Counted from the first letter of the stretch, positions 7,656-15,395 are shown. The stretch: 25,075 bases of DNA from a bacterium UBA2214 (GCA_002327255.1 DCUM01000069.1:1-25075); one strand, 5' to 3'. Program-made: numbers and translations. The notes: generated by a model not told the origin, from the letters alone.

Positions 7656-8276
7656 TCAAGGTTTCTCAACAATAAACTTGCCGGTATAGATCCAGTCCTC
7701 ATTCATGAGCAATTTCCAGTAGTAAAGCCCTGGGGCGAGGGGGCTGTCGCACAGGAGCGAATTGTCCTCGGTCTGGTAAGCAGCGATCTCGACACCCATA
7801 TGATCCAGCAGGATGACCTCGAAAGCACCGGCTTGCCGCGTGCGCCAGGAGAAAAGGGGGTCTTGCCCCACTTTTTGCGACAATTGCGGCGAGAGTACCT
7901 CGACCGTTTCCCCGCGAAGGAGACGATGGCCCAGGGCTTTCTCAAGTTCCGCGTTGACCTCCAGGGATTCCCGTCCGCCGGGCATCAGAAAGAGCAGTCC
8001 CACGCACAGAGCGGCGGCCGCCGCAAGGCCATAACCCCAGGCCATACGCTTGCCCGTCCCAAAGGGAGAATAGCGGCTCCACCCGCTCGAGGAGGACGCC
8101 GGTTTTTCCGCCCCTTTCTGCTGCAGCAGATGTACCACCTTCTCGCGCCATTCGACACGTTCCTGCAACAGGGCAAACAGCTTTTTGTCTTCCAGGCAGC
8201 GCTGTTCAAAACGCTCCCGTTCGGCTTCCGGGAGTGCCCCGTCCAGATATAAATCAATTTTACGGGTCTTTGTCAT
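7656..8276 (-). CDS. Anti-sigma-factor-like single-pass membrane protein
   Basis: 206 residues, 68 bases downstream of an ECF sigma gene on the same strand, which is the normal place for its anti-sigma partner. The N-terminal cytoplasmic part (1-55) starts IDLYLDGALPEAERERFEQRC, the 'low-Asp-Gly, small helix' opening seen in anti-sigma factors, but lacks the HxxxCxxC zinc motif. A membrane segment spans about residues 79-98. The outer part (about 150-206; FSWRTRQAGAFEVILLD, LAPGLYYWKLL) looks like a small beta-sandwich sensor, ending IYTGKFIVEKP. The ATG at 8276 is chosen because it gives the clean family opening; a GTG at 8306 would add ten residues (as MLFYWYEKIF) and cannot be excluded. 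No specific family was recognised with certainty; the function is inferred from position. Confidence 0.65.
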   Translation of the reverse strand: MTKTRKIDLYLDGALPEAERERFEQRCLEDKKLFALLQERVEWREKVVHLLQQKGAEKPASSSSGWSRYSPFGTGKRMAWGYGLAAAAALCVGLLFLMPGGRESLEVNAELEKALGHRLLRGETVEVLSPQLSQKVGQDPLFSWRTRQAGAFEVILLDHMGVEIAAYQTEDNSLLCDSPLAPGLYYWKLLMNEDWIYTGKFIVEKP

Positions 8277-8344
8277 GAATATTTTTTCATACCAATAAAA
8301 CAACACGCTGAGCCTCGACCAATACCCCGATGAACTACCTATTC

Positions 8345-8923
8345 TTAGACTTTGAAGCGAAAATATTTAGTCTTTTTGCATTTTATCTGCAGGAGAGACA
8401 ATGCATAACTTTTATAGTTGCTGACTTTTTGAGCCGTGAGTCCCTGTTTGGCGGCAATCTCATGGACCGGCAAGCCTTGAACATAGTAATCGGCCAGAAT
8501 GGAACGATGCGGTTCCGGAAGCTGACCGAGCAGCGTCGCCGCGTAATCGAGTTGTTCATGATGGATGACGCGCTGTTCCGGATCATCCGCATCGATTAAG
8601 GTCTGCACAGCCAATTCGCGCTGCAGGGTACGTTGATGATGCTGCCGGCTCTTGAGATAGTCCATGATCTTGAATTTCATGGTGGAGTGGATGAAAGCGC
8701 CGACGCTGCCCCTCTCCGCATCGTACGCGCCGTCGCGCATCCGTTTGAAGAGCGCGATAAAAATCTCCTGGCGCAGATCCTCCCAATCCATGTTATGCCT
8801 GCCGATCTTGAGCCGGACAAAGAATTCCACTTCCTGGCGGAAATATTCAAAAAAAGTCCTTTCGGCCTTGGCATCACCCCGGACAATGGCGGCAACGAGA
8901 GATTGTAGGGCACCCTGATCCAT
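8345..8923 (-). CDS. ECF-type RNA polymerase sigma factor
   Basis: 192 residues with the two domains of an extracytoplasmic-function sigma factor. Region 2 includes MDWEDLRQEIFIALFKRMR and the core-binding/-10 recognition helix SVGAFIHSTMKFKIMDYLKS (about residues 46-92). Region 4 is the C-terminal helix-turn-helix, LLGQLPEPHRSILADYYVQG then PVHEIAAKQGLTAQKVSNYK (about 131-180). ATG at 8923 follows AGGAAGG at a short distance. Region 2 lacks nothing obvious. It is first of two genes with the anti-sigma-like protein, so it is probably held at the membrane until a signal arrives. I found no TTGnnn-N17-TAnnTT box upstream, which would fit autoregulation by its own sigma factor, but that is inference. 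Confidence 0.88.
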   Translation of the reverse strand: MDQGALQSLVAAIVRGDAKAERTFFEYFRQEVEFFVRLKIGRHNMDWEDLRQEIFIALFKRMRDGAYDAERGSVGAFIHSTMKFKIMDYLKSRQHHQRTLQRELAVQTLIDADDPEQRVIHHEQLDYAATLLGQLPEPHRSILADYYVQGLPVHEIAAKQGLTAQKVSNYKSYALSLLQIKCKKTKYFRFKV

Positions 8924-9201
8924 TCACCTTCCTGTTTTGTGCCTTGAAAGTTAATATTTTTTTCTTATAATTCAAGATTTTTTCGCGCATCTCTAAGAAA
9001 TAGTGATTGCAGGACAGAACCTGGATGATCGCAGGGCAACCCGGGGGAAGGCCTCCTGCATGCGTCCTGTCAGCATCCTGCAGAGGGGGAACAAGGCGTG
9101 GGGGCGCCTTATTATTTCCAGCTGAAAAACGCATGGACATCCTGCGCGGTGATTCTACTTTTTTACCTGAAACCCCAGTTTCCCTTGCATCGTCTTTTTG
9201 A
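8924..9201. other. Non-coding spacer upstream of the sigma gene
   Basis: The first 75 bases are AT-rich and hold the likely, but unrecognised, promoter of the sigma operon. A short hairpin AAGGCG/CGCCTT lies near 9093-9110. I see no gene. Confidence 0.4.
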
Positions 9202-9372
9202 AAAGCCGGCCAACAGCGGGATGGTCTCCAGATCGTGTGCGCGAATGATGGTGATCATGGTCTCGACGATCTTTTTCCAATCGCTCCAGGCGATGTGACC
9301 CAACTGTCCGCGACAGGTGGCGGGCTCGTTGAAGCGCTCGCAAAAGGCGACGGTGTTGTGACCGGCAAAGTG
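9202..9372 (-). pseudogene. GH5 cellulase gene fragment, copy A
   Basis: The minus strand encodes, without stops, HFAGHNTVAFCERFNEPATC followed by an AWSDWKKIVETMITIIRAHD stretch and IPLLAGF. This is the acid/base segment of glycoside hydrolase family 5, with the catalytic Glu in FNEP. It is only 57 residues long, has no start or second catalytic Glu, and runs into unrelated sequence, so it is a relic. Its first 69 bases (9304-9372) are nearly identical to 11431-11499. It is not a piece of the intact GH5 gene at 14131, whose NE motif region is different. Confidence 0.65.
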
Positions 9373-9500
9373 TTTCTCCATATCTGTACCGGCCTCTTTT
9401 TGGCCAATCGATCATATTTATTACTGCGTGTCGTGTTCTTCGAATTCTCCGCCCTGTTTGGGCTTTAATAGTTCCGGCTACTCTGTCTCCACCAATCTGC

Positions 9501-9542
9501 AAAAAACCGGCTTTCAGCCAAAATCTGCCATAAAATTTGGCT
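9501..9542 (-). terminator. Probable terminator of the WDG-repeat secreted protein gene
   Basis: On the minus strand, directly after the stop codon, AGCCAAA (9542-9536) can pair with TTTGGCT (9522-9516), and a compact alternative hairpin GGCT-GAA-AGCC (9519-9509) is followed by GG and six T (9506-9501). Confidence 0.55.
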
Positions 9543-11074
9543 CATTTGACCAGCATGCATCTCCCCGTCGCAGAATGGTGTTCGCCTTCGACTCTGTAAA
9601 AATAAAATCCTGAAGGCACGGGCATTCCGTTCTGATCTGTACCATCCCATGGAACAGCATGAACGCCTGCGTTCATTGAACGGGAATCTGCAAGCGTTTT
9701 AATCAAGCTGCCGCGCAAATCATATACGCGCAAACTCAAACGTTCGTGAGCAGGAAGAGAGAGGAGAATGGTTGTCGATGGATTGAAGGGGTTGGGGTAA
9801 TTGCCGACATCAAATGAGACCGGCAGAAAACGTTCAATTTTCTCTATGGCAGACTGAAAGCCCCAGTTATAAAGCGAGCGCTCATCATTGACCCACTGGC
9901 CGTTTTCCCAGGACTGGCCTTTTTCTTCAAGGGGTCTGCCGGCGGAATCAAACGTTGACAACGTATTATACGCGTTCCGCCATGCTTCGTCTTCCCATAT
10001 CTGTTCAGTATAAACCGTGTTGTTTCCGTTTCCGTCATAGGCATACAGTCCTCTTTCCTGATTTTGCCAGTCTGCGTCTCTCCACATCCCATAAACCTCT
10101 TCGATCAATCGAGCCTGGTTGTCAAAGAGGGCTGTATACAGAGTGTGATTATTCCAGGCGCCTCCATCCCAGATCTGATAAAGCTCTGCCGTCAGATCTC
10201 CGGAAATATGATATTGATAAGAGGTTTTTGTTTCATTGACCCAGGTCTGGGTGAAAATATCGACGCTCTGTTGGGTCTTTGATTCAAGCAGCCCCGACGC
10301 ATGATAGGTGTAAAGGTTCTTTCCCATATTGATAACTTGCTGGTTGATAACATATGAGCTTATCGCCGCTGCCAGCAATCCCTGAGCGTTATAGTCATTG
10401 ACGGTCTCTTGGGTTTTTACCCAAAGTCCATCCATCCAGAAATGACCCTCCGTTTTCATGAGGTTACCGCCTTCATAGGTGTACACCTCCCGCATAAAGT
10501 TTTGCAGCGTCCCGTCATCCCCTGAGGCAGTTTGCCAAATCTCTTCAATCTGATTGCCCTGTGCGTCATAGGCTTTGCGGATTGTAGAAACCGGCGACCA
10601 TGCACTCCCGCTCCAGGTATCCGCCTGGACGCTGGTTATTTGTTCCTGAGTGTTGAATGCGCTTGTTATTCTTTGCCTGTTTACCCATTGTGAACCGTCC
10701 CACTCCTGATTAAAAATATCCGTATAGCCGTGCGTATCATGCCAGGTTATTTCAGAACGCCGTGCATTGTGCCATTGTGAACCGTCCCATTCCTGCTCGA
10801 TAACCTCAAAGAGAGTCACTGGGCCGGCTGACGCAATTTTTTGATACCTGGGGGAACCATTGCCTTTTCGGGGAGGCTGGATGAGTTTTTCCACGCTCTC
10901 TTGCATACTCAGCAGAGCGGAGGGTACAGCAGCCGGGTTTTTTGCCAGCGTCTCAATCCAGCGCGCAATCGCGCGTGACGGTTCTTCATCCCGCGTCCGC
11001 GCCTGCAGTATGGAGACGATCAGCAAAGCGGACAGTATCCAGAACAACAATGCACTCTTCTTCGTGTTCCTCAT
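9542..11074 (-). CDS. Secreted WDG-repeat protein with type IX-like C-terminal sorting domain
   Basis: 510 residues. A signal peptide covers about residues 1-25 (ALLFWILSALLIVSILQA). From about 90 to 420 there are some ten or eleven repeats of 30-40 residues built on WDGSxWxNxxRxxxxYDxxGxxxE, for example QEWDGSQWHNARRSE, QEWDGSQWVNRQR, QIWDGGAWNNHTLY and QSWENGQWVNDERSLY. They resemble YD/Rhs-type beta strands but are a distinct series. Residues from about 425 form a C-terminal sorting domain (NYPNPFNPSTTILLSLP, LRVYDLRGSLIKTL, SGFYFYRVEG) used for type IX secretion or surface attachment. ATG at 11074 has AGGAGG seven bases upstream. Function is unknown; a surface or exported structural/adhesive role is a guess. 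Fragments of one GH5 gene flank it on both sides. Confidence 0.85.
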   Translation of the reverse strand: MRNTKKSALLFWILSALLIVSILQARTRDEEPSRAIARWIETLAKNPAAVPSALLSMQESVEKLIQPPRKGNGSPRYQKIASAGPVTLFEVIEQEWDGSQWHNARRSEITWHDTHGYTDIFNQEWDGSQWVNRQRITSAFNTQEQITSVQADTWSGSAWSPVSTIRKAYDAQGNQIEEIWQTASGDDGTLQNFMREVYTYEGGNLMKTEGHFWMDGLWVKTQETVNDYNAQGLLAAAISSYVINQQVINMGKNLYTYHASGLLESKTQQSVDIFTQTWVNETKTSYQYHISGDLTAELYQIWDGGAWNNHTLYTALFDNQARLIEEVYGMWRDADWQNQERGLYAYDGNGNNTVYTEQIWEDEAWRNAYNTLSTFDSAGRPLEEKGQSWENGQWVNDERSLYNWGFQSAIEKIERFLPVSFDVGNYPNPFNPSTTILLSLPAHERLSLRVYDLRGSLIKTLADSRSMNAGVHAVPWDGTDQNGMPVPSGFYFYRVEGEHHSATGRCMLVK

Positions 11075-11101
11075 TTTTTGCCTCCTGTTCTTGACTGATG
11101 G

Positions 11102-11121
11102 CTGTCAGGAAATACTGACAG
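11102..11121. promoter_or_regulatory. Perfect inverted repeat in the leader of the WDG-repeat gene
   Basis: CTGTCAG (11102-11108), six bases, CTGACAG (11115-11121). It lies about 28 bases upstream of the start codon on the leader side and could be a protein-binding site or a small RNA hairpin near the ribosome site. Confidence 0.4.
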
Positions 11122-11251
11122 GAAATTTGATGGTGTTGCAAGCGCTAGATCATCCCACGGGGGCCATGCTTTCAGGCCCTGGTCGCAGCCGTGCCCGGTT
11201 TTTCGCGTCATTTCGTCATAACGGACGATCCCTCCCCCCTGTCCTGCGGGT

Positions 11252-11280
11252 AAATTAGCAAACCATGGTCTAAAAAACAA
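11252..11280 (-). promoter_or_regulatory. Predicted promoter of the WDG-repeat gene
   Basis: On the minus strand, TTGTTT (11280-11275), 17 bases, TAATTT (11257-11252), identical in both hexamers and spacing to the promoter at 5272-5300. Leader of about 170 bases. Confidence 0.55.
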
Positions 11281-11412
11281 GATAATTGCGCCCGGCAGGC
11301 CGGGATGCAACAGCGCAGCCCGTCCTCATCGGGCAGGCACCGACTGTGGACGATGCCGGGCGTGAGTTCGTTATTCCAGCTCTTGATCTTGGCCCCTTCC
11401 CATTCCGGATCA

Positions 11413-11520
11413 AAGACCCGGATGGCCCGCCTGTCCGCGACAGGTGGCGGGCTCGTTGAAGAGTTTGTAAAAGGCGACGGTATTGTGACCGGCAAAGTGC
11501 CAGGAGATGGTGCGATCGCA
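11413..11520 (-). pseudogene. GH5 cellulase gene fragment, copy B
   Basis: On the minus strand the frame reads WHFAGHNTVAFYKLFNEPAT then CRGQAGHPG and meets a stop at 11410-11412. The 69 bases 11431-11499 differ from 9304-9372 at about five positions, in the same orientation, so both come from one GH5 ancestor or one duplication. The rest of the catalytic domain is missing or out of frame. Between 11280 and 11412, and between 11521 and 11732, I see no other gene. Confidence 0.6.
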
Positions 11521-11732
11521 CCAGTGCATCGTGGCCGATTGTTGCGGTGCCGGGTGCTCCTTGTTACCACAATCGCCTGACAGGGAGAGGCGGTTGGCCG
11601 GATTCGCGCTAAAAGATTTGTGGAAACGGGATAACAGATGATCCATGAAGATCATAAGGCAAATGAGTCATCAAGAGTATGAAAATCAAGCCGTTTCCCC
11701 TGTTAAAAAAATACGTTGTGCCGAAAAATTAC

Positions 11733-11761
11733 TTGATCGCAAAGGTGGATTGCTTTATATT
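11733..11761 (+). promoter_or_regulatory. Predicted promoter of the small-protein/methyltransferase operon
   Basis: TTGATC (11733-11738), 17 bases, TATATT (11756-11761). Predicted leader of about 48 bases to the ATG at 11816. Confidence 0.65.
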
Positions 11762-11815
11762 GCAGTCAAACGACTGTTACCATACCCTGAACAATCAATC
11801 GAAGAGGAGGAATGT

Positions 11816-11944
11816 ATGAGCAAACTGTTGCGCGCACTGGCCGCCGGCTGGGGAGCGAAAAAGCTCGGGGGCGGCTGTCTGACCACCATCATCATTTTTC
11901 TCATCTTGTGGTGGCTGCTGGGCCATCTGGAAATATTCCAATGA
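11816..11944 (+). CDS. Small single-pass membrane protein, 42 residues
   Basis: The start ATG has GAGGAGG (11804-11810) five bases upstream; an ATG at 11812 in another frame is too close to it. The product begins MSKLLRALAAGWGAKKLGGG and ends in one membrane helix, CLTTIIIFLILWWLLG, with a short tail HLEIFQ. The last codon and stop overlap the next start as ATGA (11941-11944), so translation of the methyltransferase is coupled to it. Strong ribosome site, own promoter and coupling argue it is a real gene. Family and function are not recognised. Confidence 0.75.
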   Translation: MSKLLRALAAGWGAKKLGGGCLTTIIIFLILWWLLGHLEIFQ

Positions 11945-12801
11945 ACGAATCAGGCCGCGGCCTCCCTCTGCCGGCATTTAAAAAAAAGTTAGTCGCCGTC
12001 ACCGAGGCCGCGCAGCCGGATGATTTTTTCCTCGAGCATTCCCGCGAACGGGAGCTGGCCTATACGCTGGAAAACGCGCGGCGCTGGCACGAGGTGGTCG
12101 CAATCGCAAGCCGACATCCTGGCGCTGGCCCGACAAAGAGTTGCCTCGATGTCGGCACCTCGCCCCTGACGTTTGTCCTCAAGGACTATTTTCAGCGCGT
12201 CGCCACGCTCGACTACACGGCCGCTTTTGCCCCGCGCTGCCGGCGCCATGGCATCGATTTCTTTCAGGGCGGCATTCTCGCCGAGCCGGATCTGCTGCCC
12301 GAGACCGCCTTTGACTGCATCCTCTTTCTCGAAGTGCTGGAGCACCTGCATCTCGATCCGACGCAGGTGCTCGCCTGGCTGCAGCGCAAACTCAGACCGG
12401 GCGGCTTGCTGATCCTCTCCACGCCCAACATGATGTGTCTCGGCAACCGCATCAACATGCTCTTCAACCGCCGCCTCAAGCAGTTCAGCTATCCGCCCTT
12501 CTCCGCCAATGAATTTCCCGCACACGGACACAAGCATGACCGCATCTATATGCCGGCGGAGATGCGCGACTATTTGCGTCAGGGCGGCTGGCGCCGTTTT
12601 CGCCTCGGCTATCACGGCGTGCGCGCCGCGGACGATCGCGATACCGGTGCAAGACTCATCAGATTCCTGCGTCTGCCCGTGCTGCTGCTCAAATGGCTGC
12701 TGCCCTCTCTGCGCGACCGCCTGCTGATCCTGGCGTGGGAAGGGCGAGAGGCGCGGCACTCTGAATCGATGGAACCCGGGATCACGGTGATGCAAGCGTG
12801 A
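11941..12801 (+). CDS. Class I SAM-dependent methyltransferase
   Basis: 286 residues. The S-adenosylmethionine fold is visible: motif I SCLDVGTSPLTFVL (around residues 67-80; the usual GxGxG is reduced), the acidic turn VATLDYTAAF, motif IV FDCILFLEVLEHLHLDPTQV, and motif V-like LRPGGLLILSTPNMMCLGNR. The EVLEHL and STPN pattern is that of small-molecule, lipid or glycan methyltransferases of the UbiE/UbiG superfamily; substrate unknown. The C-terminal part (FRLGYHGVRA and a hydrophobic LLLKWLLPSL stretch) may touch the membrane. ATG at 11941 is chosen for the four-base overlap with the small membrane protein gene; the open frame continues upstream only through that gene. Confidence 0.82.
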   Translation: MNESGRGLPLPAFKKKLVAVTEAAQPDDFFLEHSRERELAYTLENARRWHEVVAIASRHPGAGPTKSCLDVGTSPLTFVLKDYFQRVATLDYTAAFAPRCRRHGIDFFQGGILAEPDLLPETAFDCILFLEVLEHLHLDPTQVLAWLQRKLRPGGLLILSTPNMMCLGNRINMLFNRRLKQFSYPPFSANEFPAHGHKHDRIYMPAEMRDYLRQGGWRRFRLGYHGVRAADDRDTGARLIRFLRLPVLLLKWLLPSLRDRLLILAWEGREARHSESMEPGITVMQA

Positions 12802-12804
12802 GAA

Positions 12805-12836
12805 TTTTCGCAGGCGGGCCCCCCTCCCTGTGAAAA
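12805..12836 (+). terminator. Possible hairpin terminator after the methyltransferase gene
   Basis: TTTTCGCAGG (12805-12814) pairs with CCTGTGAAAA (12827-12836) with one mismatch, four bases past the stop codon. There is no T-run after it on the plus strand. A second small hairpin, TCCGGC-CGTG-GCCGGA, follows at 12871-12886. Otherwise the spacer to 12998 holds nothing I recognise. Confidence 0.35.
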
Positions 12837-12998
12837 CAGCGACAACGCCACACATCATACAGGGCGACGCTCCGGCCGTGGCCGGATTGCGTGGTTCACG
12901 AACACGGACGCTTCAGAGTGGCACAGTCCACCTGCCCTCGGCCTGCCGCAGGCGCTCGTCTCGCCGGTGATCCGCGCCGGGTCGTCCCCAAAAAGCCT

Positions 12999-13026
12999 TT
13001 GAAAAGGGAGAGGCGCTCACTATATT
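12999..13026 (+). promoter_or_regulatory. Predicted promoter of the DUF1295/GH5 pair
   Basis: TTGAAA (12999-13004), 16 bases, TATATT (13021-13026). A perfect palindrome ATGCGG-AA-CCGCAT follows at once (13027-13040), covering the predicted transcription start, where it could be an operator or a 5'-end hairpin. Confidence 0.55.
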
Positions 13027-13169
13027 ATGCGGAACCGCATGACATTTACGAGTCTGCCCGATTAAAGACCACCAGGTGCGCCGCTGTGGCCGATTTGATT
13101 CTTTGGCGTTTTGTTTTCTGAGAACAGATCATTGGAATGTGTTTATAATTTTTCGGAGCCCATTCTTGA

Positions 13170-14042
13170 ATGCAAAAATCTGATCGTACCGCACTTTTCG
13201 CAATGCCCGCGGCGCTGCTCATCGGCGTCTTGATCGCTGTGGCGGGCAGTCATCATGGCGCTGCCATCGGCCCCATGCCTCTTTTCGCCGTGACGGTCGC
13301 GCTGGCCTTCTTCATGCAATGGCTGGCCTTCATCCCGGCGTATATCCTGCACAGCGAGAAATTCTACGATCTCACCGGCAGCCTGACCTACATCGCGGTG
13401 ACGCTCGTGGCCCTGACGGGCAGTCCCGGCACGGACGGCCGTTCACTGCTCCTCGGAACCCTGGTTCTGGTCTGGGCCATCCGCCTCGGCGCCTTCCTTT
13501 TCACCCGCATCCGCCTGGCGGGCAAAGACGACCGTTTCGACAGCCTCAAGTCCACCTTCATCCGCTTCCTGAATATCTGGACCATGCAGGGTTTGTGGGT
13601 GACCTTCACCGCCGCTGCCGCCCTGGCCGCCATCACCTCCACCCAACGCAAAACCCTTGATGCCGCCGCGGCCATCGGCTTTCTGCTGTGGCTCTGCGGA
13701 TTTATTTTTGAAGCCGTGGCCGATGAACAAAAAAGACGCTTTCGCGTCAATCCGGCAAACCGGGATCGTTTCATCCACAGCGGACTGTGGTCGATCTCCC
13801 GCCATCCCAACTACTTTGGCGAAATCCTCCTCTGGATCGGAATCGCAATGATCGCGTTGCCCGTCCTGCGCGGCTGGCAACTGGTCACCCTGCTTTCCCC
13901 CGTGTTTGTCTACGTGCTTTTGACACGGATCAGCGGCATTCCGCTGCTGGAGCGAAAAGCGGAGAATAAATGGGGTGGTCAGGAGGCCTATGAAGCCTGG
14001 AAGAGACAAACACCCGTTCTGATGCCCCGGCTGCGGATTTGA
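13170..14042 (+). CDS. DUF1295 (steroid 5-alpha-reductase-like) membrane protein
   Basis: 290 residues with about seven to eight membrane segments. The C-terminal block is the DUF1295/isoprenylcysteine-methyltransferase-like signature: DEQKRRFRVNPANRDRF, then SGLWSISRHPNYFGEILLW, and near the end ERKAENKWGGQEAYEAWKRQ. SRHPNYFGE corresponds to the NADPH- or cofactor-binding loop of steroid 5-alpha-reductase-like enzymes. Such proteins are predicted to act on a membrane lipid; the substrate is unknown. ATG at 13170 is about ten bases after a weak GGAG. The GH5 lipoprotein gene starts 88 bases downstream without a visible terminator or promoter between, so they may be co-transcribed. Confidence 0.85.
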   Translation: MQKSDRTALFAMPAALLIGVLIAVAGSHHGAAIGPMPLFAVTVALAFFMQWLAFIPAYILHSEKFYDLTGSLTYIAVTLVALTGSPGTDGRSLLLGTLVLVWAIRLGAFLFTRIRLAGKDDRFDSLKSTFIRFLNIWTMQGLWVTFTAAAALAAITSTQRKTLDAAAAIGFLLWLCGFIFEAVADEQKRRFRVNPANRDRFIHSGLWSISRHPNYFGEILLWIGIAMIALPVLRGWQLVTLLSPVFVYVLLTRISGIPLLERKAENKWGGQEAYEAWKRQTPVLMPRLRI

Positions 14043-14130
14043 ATGCTGCAGAATCCGGAATTGCATCACCGTAAGACGCGTGATCTGCAGAAACAATCAG
14101 ACGACCGATCGACCAATCAGGAGAAACAGA

Positions 14131-15228
14131 ATGAGCAAAACGAATGCACCCGTAATCCTTCTCATCGCCGCTGCACTGCTGCTGGTGTCATGCACTTCGA
14201 AACAAGTCTCCAACAACTTTCAAATCCACAAAGGCGTCAATGTCAGTCATTGGCTCTCCCAGAGTGAAGCGCGCGGGGCGGAGCGCCTCGCCTATATCAC
14301 CGAAGCCGATTTTGTCAAGATCGCATCGCTGGGATTCGATCATGTGCGCATACCCGTGGATGAAGTACAACTGTGGGATTCGACCGGGCGCCGGGAGGAA
14401 GAAGGCTTCACCCTGCTGCACAATGCCATCAACTGGGCACTGGCCAACAAGCTGCGCGTGATTGTGGATCTGCACATCATCCGTTCGCACTTTTTCAACG
14501 CCAGCGACAACGCCTTGTGGAGCGATCCGGCCGAGCAGGAAAAACTGGCGGACCTGTGGCGGCAGCTCTCCGCCGAGCTGCGCGTCTATCCGGTTGCCCT
14601 GCTGGCCTACGAACTCCTGAATGAAGCCGTGGCGGAAGACCCGGAGGACTGGAATGCCCTCTTCAACAGACTGATTCAGCAAATCCGCGTCGAGGAACCG
14701 CAACGCACCATCGTAATCGGCTCCAACCGCTGGCAAAGTGCTTCCACATTTCCCGATTTGCGCATTCCCGAGAAGGACCCCCATCTCATCCTGAGTTACC
14801 ATTTCTATACGCCCTTTGCACTGACGCACCATCAGGCGTGGTGGGCCGTCATTGCCGAATACGACGGTCCGGTCCAATATCCCGGACTGATCGTCGACAC
14901 CCTCGTTTACCGGCAGCTTTCGCCCGCAGCGGCCGAGGCCATGCGCACCTGGGCCAACGGGTATTTCGACAAAGCGAGACTGGAAAAAGAGATGGCGCCG
15001 GCGATCGCGTTCGCGCGCGAGAGAAATCTGCCGCTCTATTGCGGCGAATTCGGCGTCTATCCCACCATTGCCAATGAGATCAGATTGCGTTACTACCAGG
15101 ATCTGTGCGAAATTTTCAGAGCCAACCAGATTGCCAGCTGCCACTGGTGCTATAAAGGCGATTTCCCGATTCTGGAGGAAAGCGGCGAACCCGATCGCGA
15201 ACTGGTCGCCATCCTGGTTGGTGAATAG
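14131..15228 (+). CDS. Glycoside hydrolase family 5 lipoprotein (cellulase-like)
   Basis: 365 residues. The ATG at 14131 has AGGAG seven bases upstream and begins a lipoprotein signal ending in the lipobox LVSC (Cys near residue 22), so the enzyme is anchored in a membrane facing outward. GH5 marks in order: GVNVSHWL, FDHVRIPVDE (substrate-site Arg), VIVDLHIIRSHFF, the acid/base Glu in YELLNEAVAED, YHFYTPF, the nucleophile Glu in YCGEFGVYP, and the aromatic WCYKGDF near the end. The motif after the acid/base is NEA instead of the usual NEP. It should cleave beta-1,4 or related beta-glycans. A strong terminator follows at 15263. Confidence 0.9.
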   Translation: MSKTNAPVILLIAAALLLVSCTSKQVSNNFQIHKGVNVSHWLSQSEARGAERLAYITEADFVKIASLGFDHVRIPVDEVQLWDSTGRREEEGFTLLHNAINWALANKLRVIVDLHIIRSHFFNASDNALWSDPAEQEKLADLWRQLSAELRVYPVALLAYELLNEAVAEDPEDWNALFNRLIQQIRVEEPQRTIVIGSNRWQSASTFPDLRIPEKDPHLILSYHFYTPFALTHHQAWWAVIAEYDGPVQYPGLIVDTLVYRQLSPAAAEAMRTWANGYFDKARLEKEMAPAIAFARERNLPLYCGEFGVYPTIANEIRLRYYQDLCEIFRANQIASCHWCYKGDFPILEESGEPDRELVAILVGE

Positions 15229-15262
15229 CGCCGGCGCGGCACGCCGAATCGATTCTGAGGCA

Positions 15263-15300
15263 TTGGGCTCCACCATCGTTGTGGGGCCCAAAGCGTTTTT
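15263..15300 (+). terminator. Rho-independent terminator after the GH5 gene
   Basis: TTGGGCTCCAC (15263-15273) pairs with GTGGGGCCCAA (15281-15291) over 11 bp with one T-G pair and a seven-base loop, followed by AGCG and TTTTT. Confidence 0.85.
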
Positions 15301-15355
15301 ATGCCGGCAAAATCCGGCCCATTGGTCCACATGAGCAGGCTGCACCAAAATTGAC

Positions 15356-15384
15356 TTGAATCCGATTGCGAATAAAGCTATATT
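15356..15384 (+). promoter_or_regulatory. Predicted promoter of the large repeat-protein gene
   Basis: TTGAAT (15356-15361), 17 bases, TATATT (15379-15384). The predicted start of transcription (about 15391) is only a few bases before the first stem of the structured leader. Confidence 0.65.
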
Positions 15385-15395
15385 TTAAGAATTGC

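Noticed and set aside
14188..15348. Minus-strand open frame of 386 codons opposite the GH5 gene
   Set aside because: Antisense shadow that also runs through the terminator; GH5 catalytic motifs on the plus strand are decisive.
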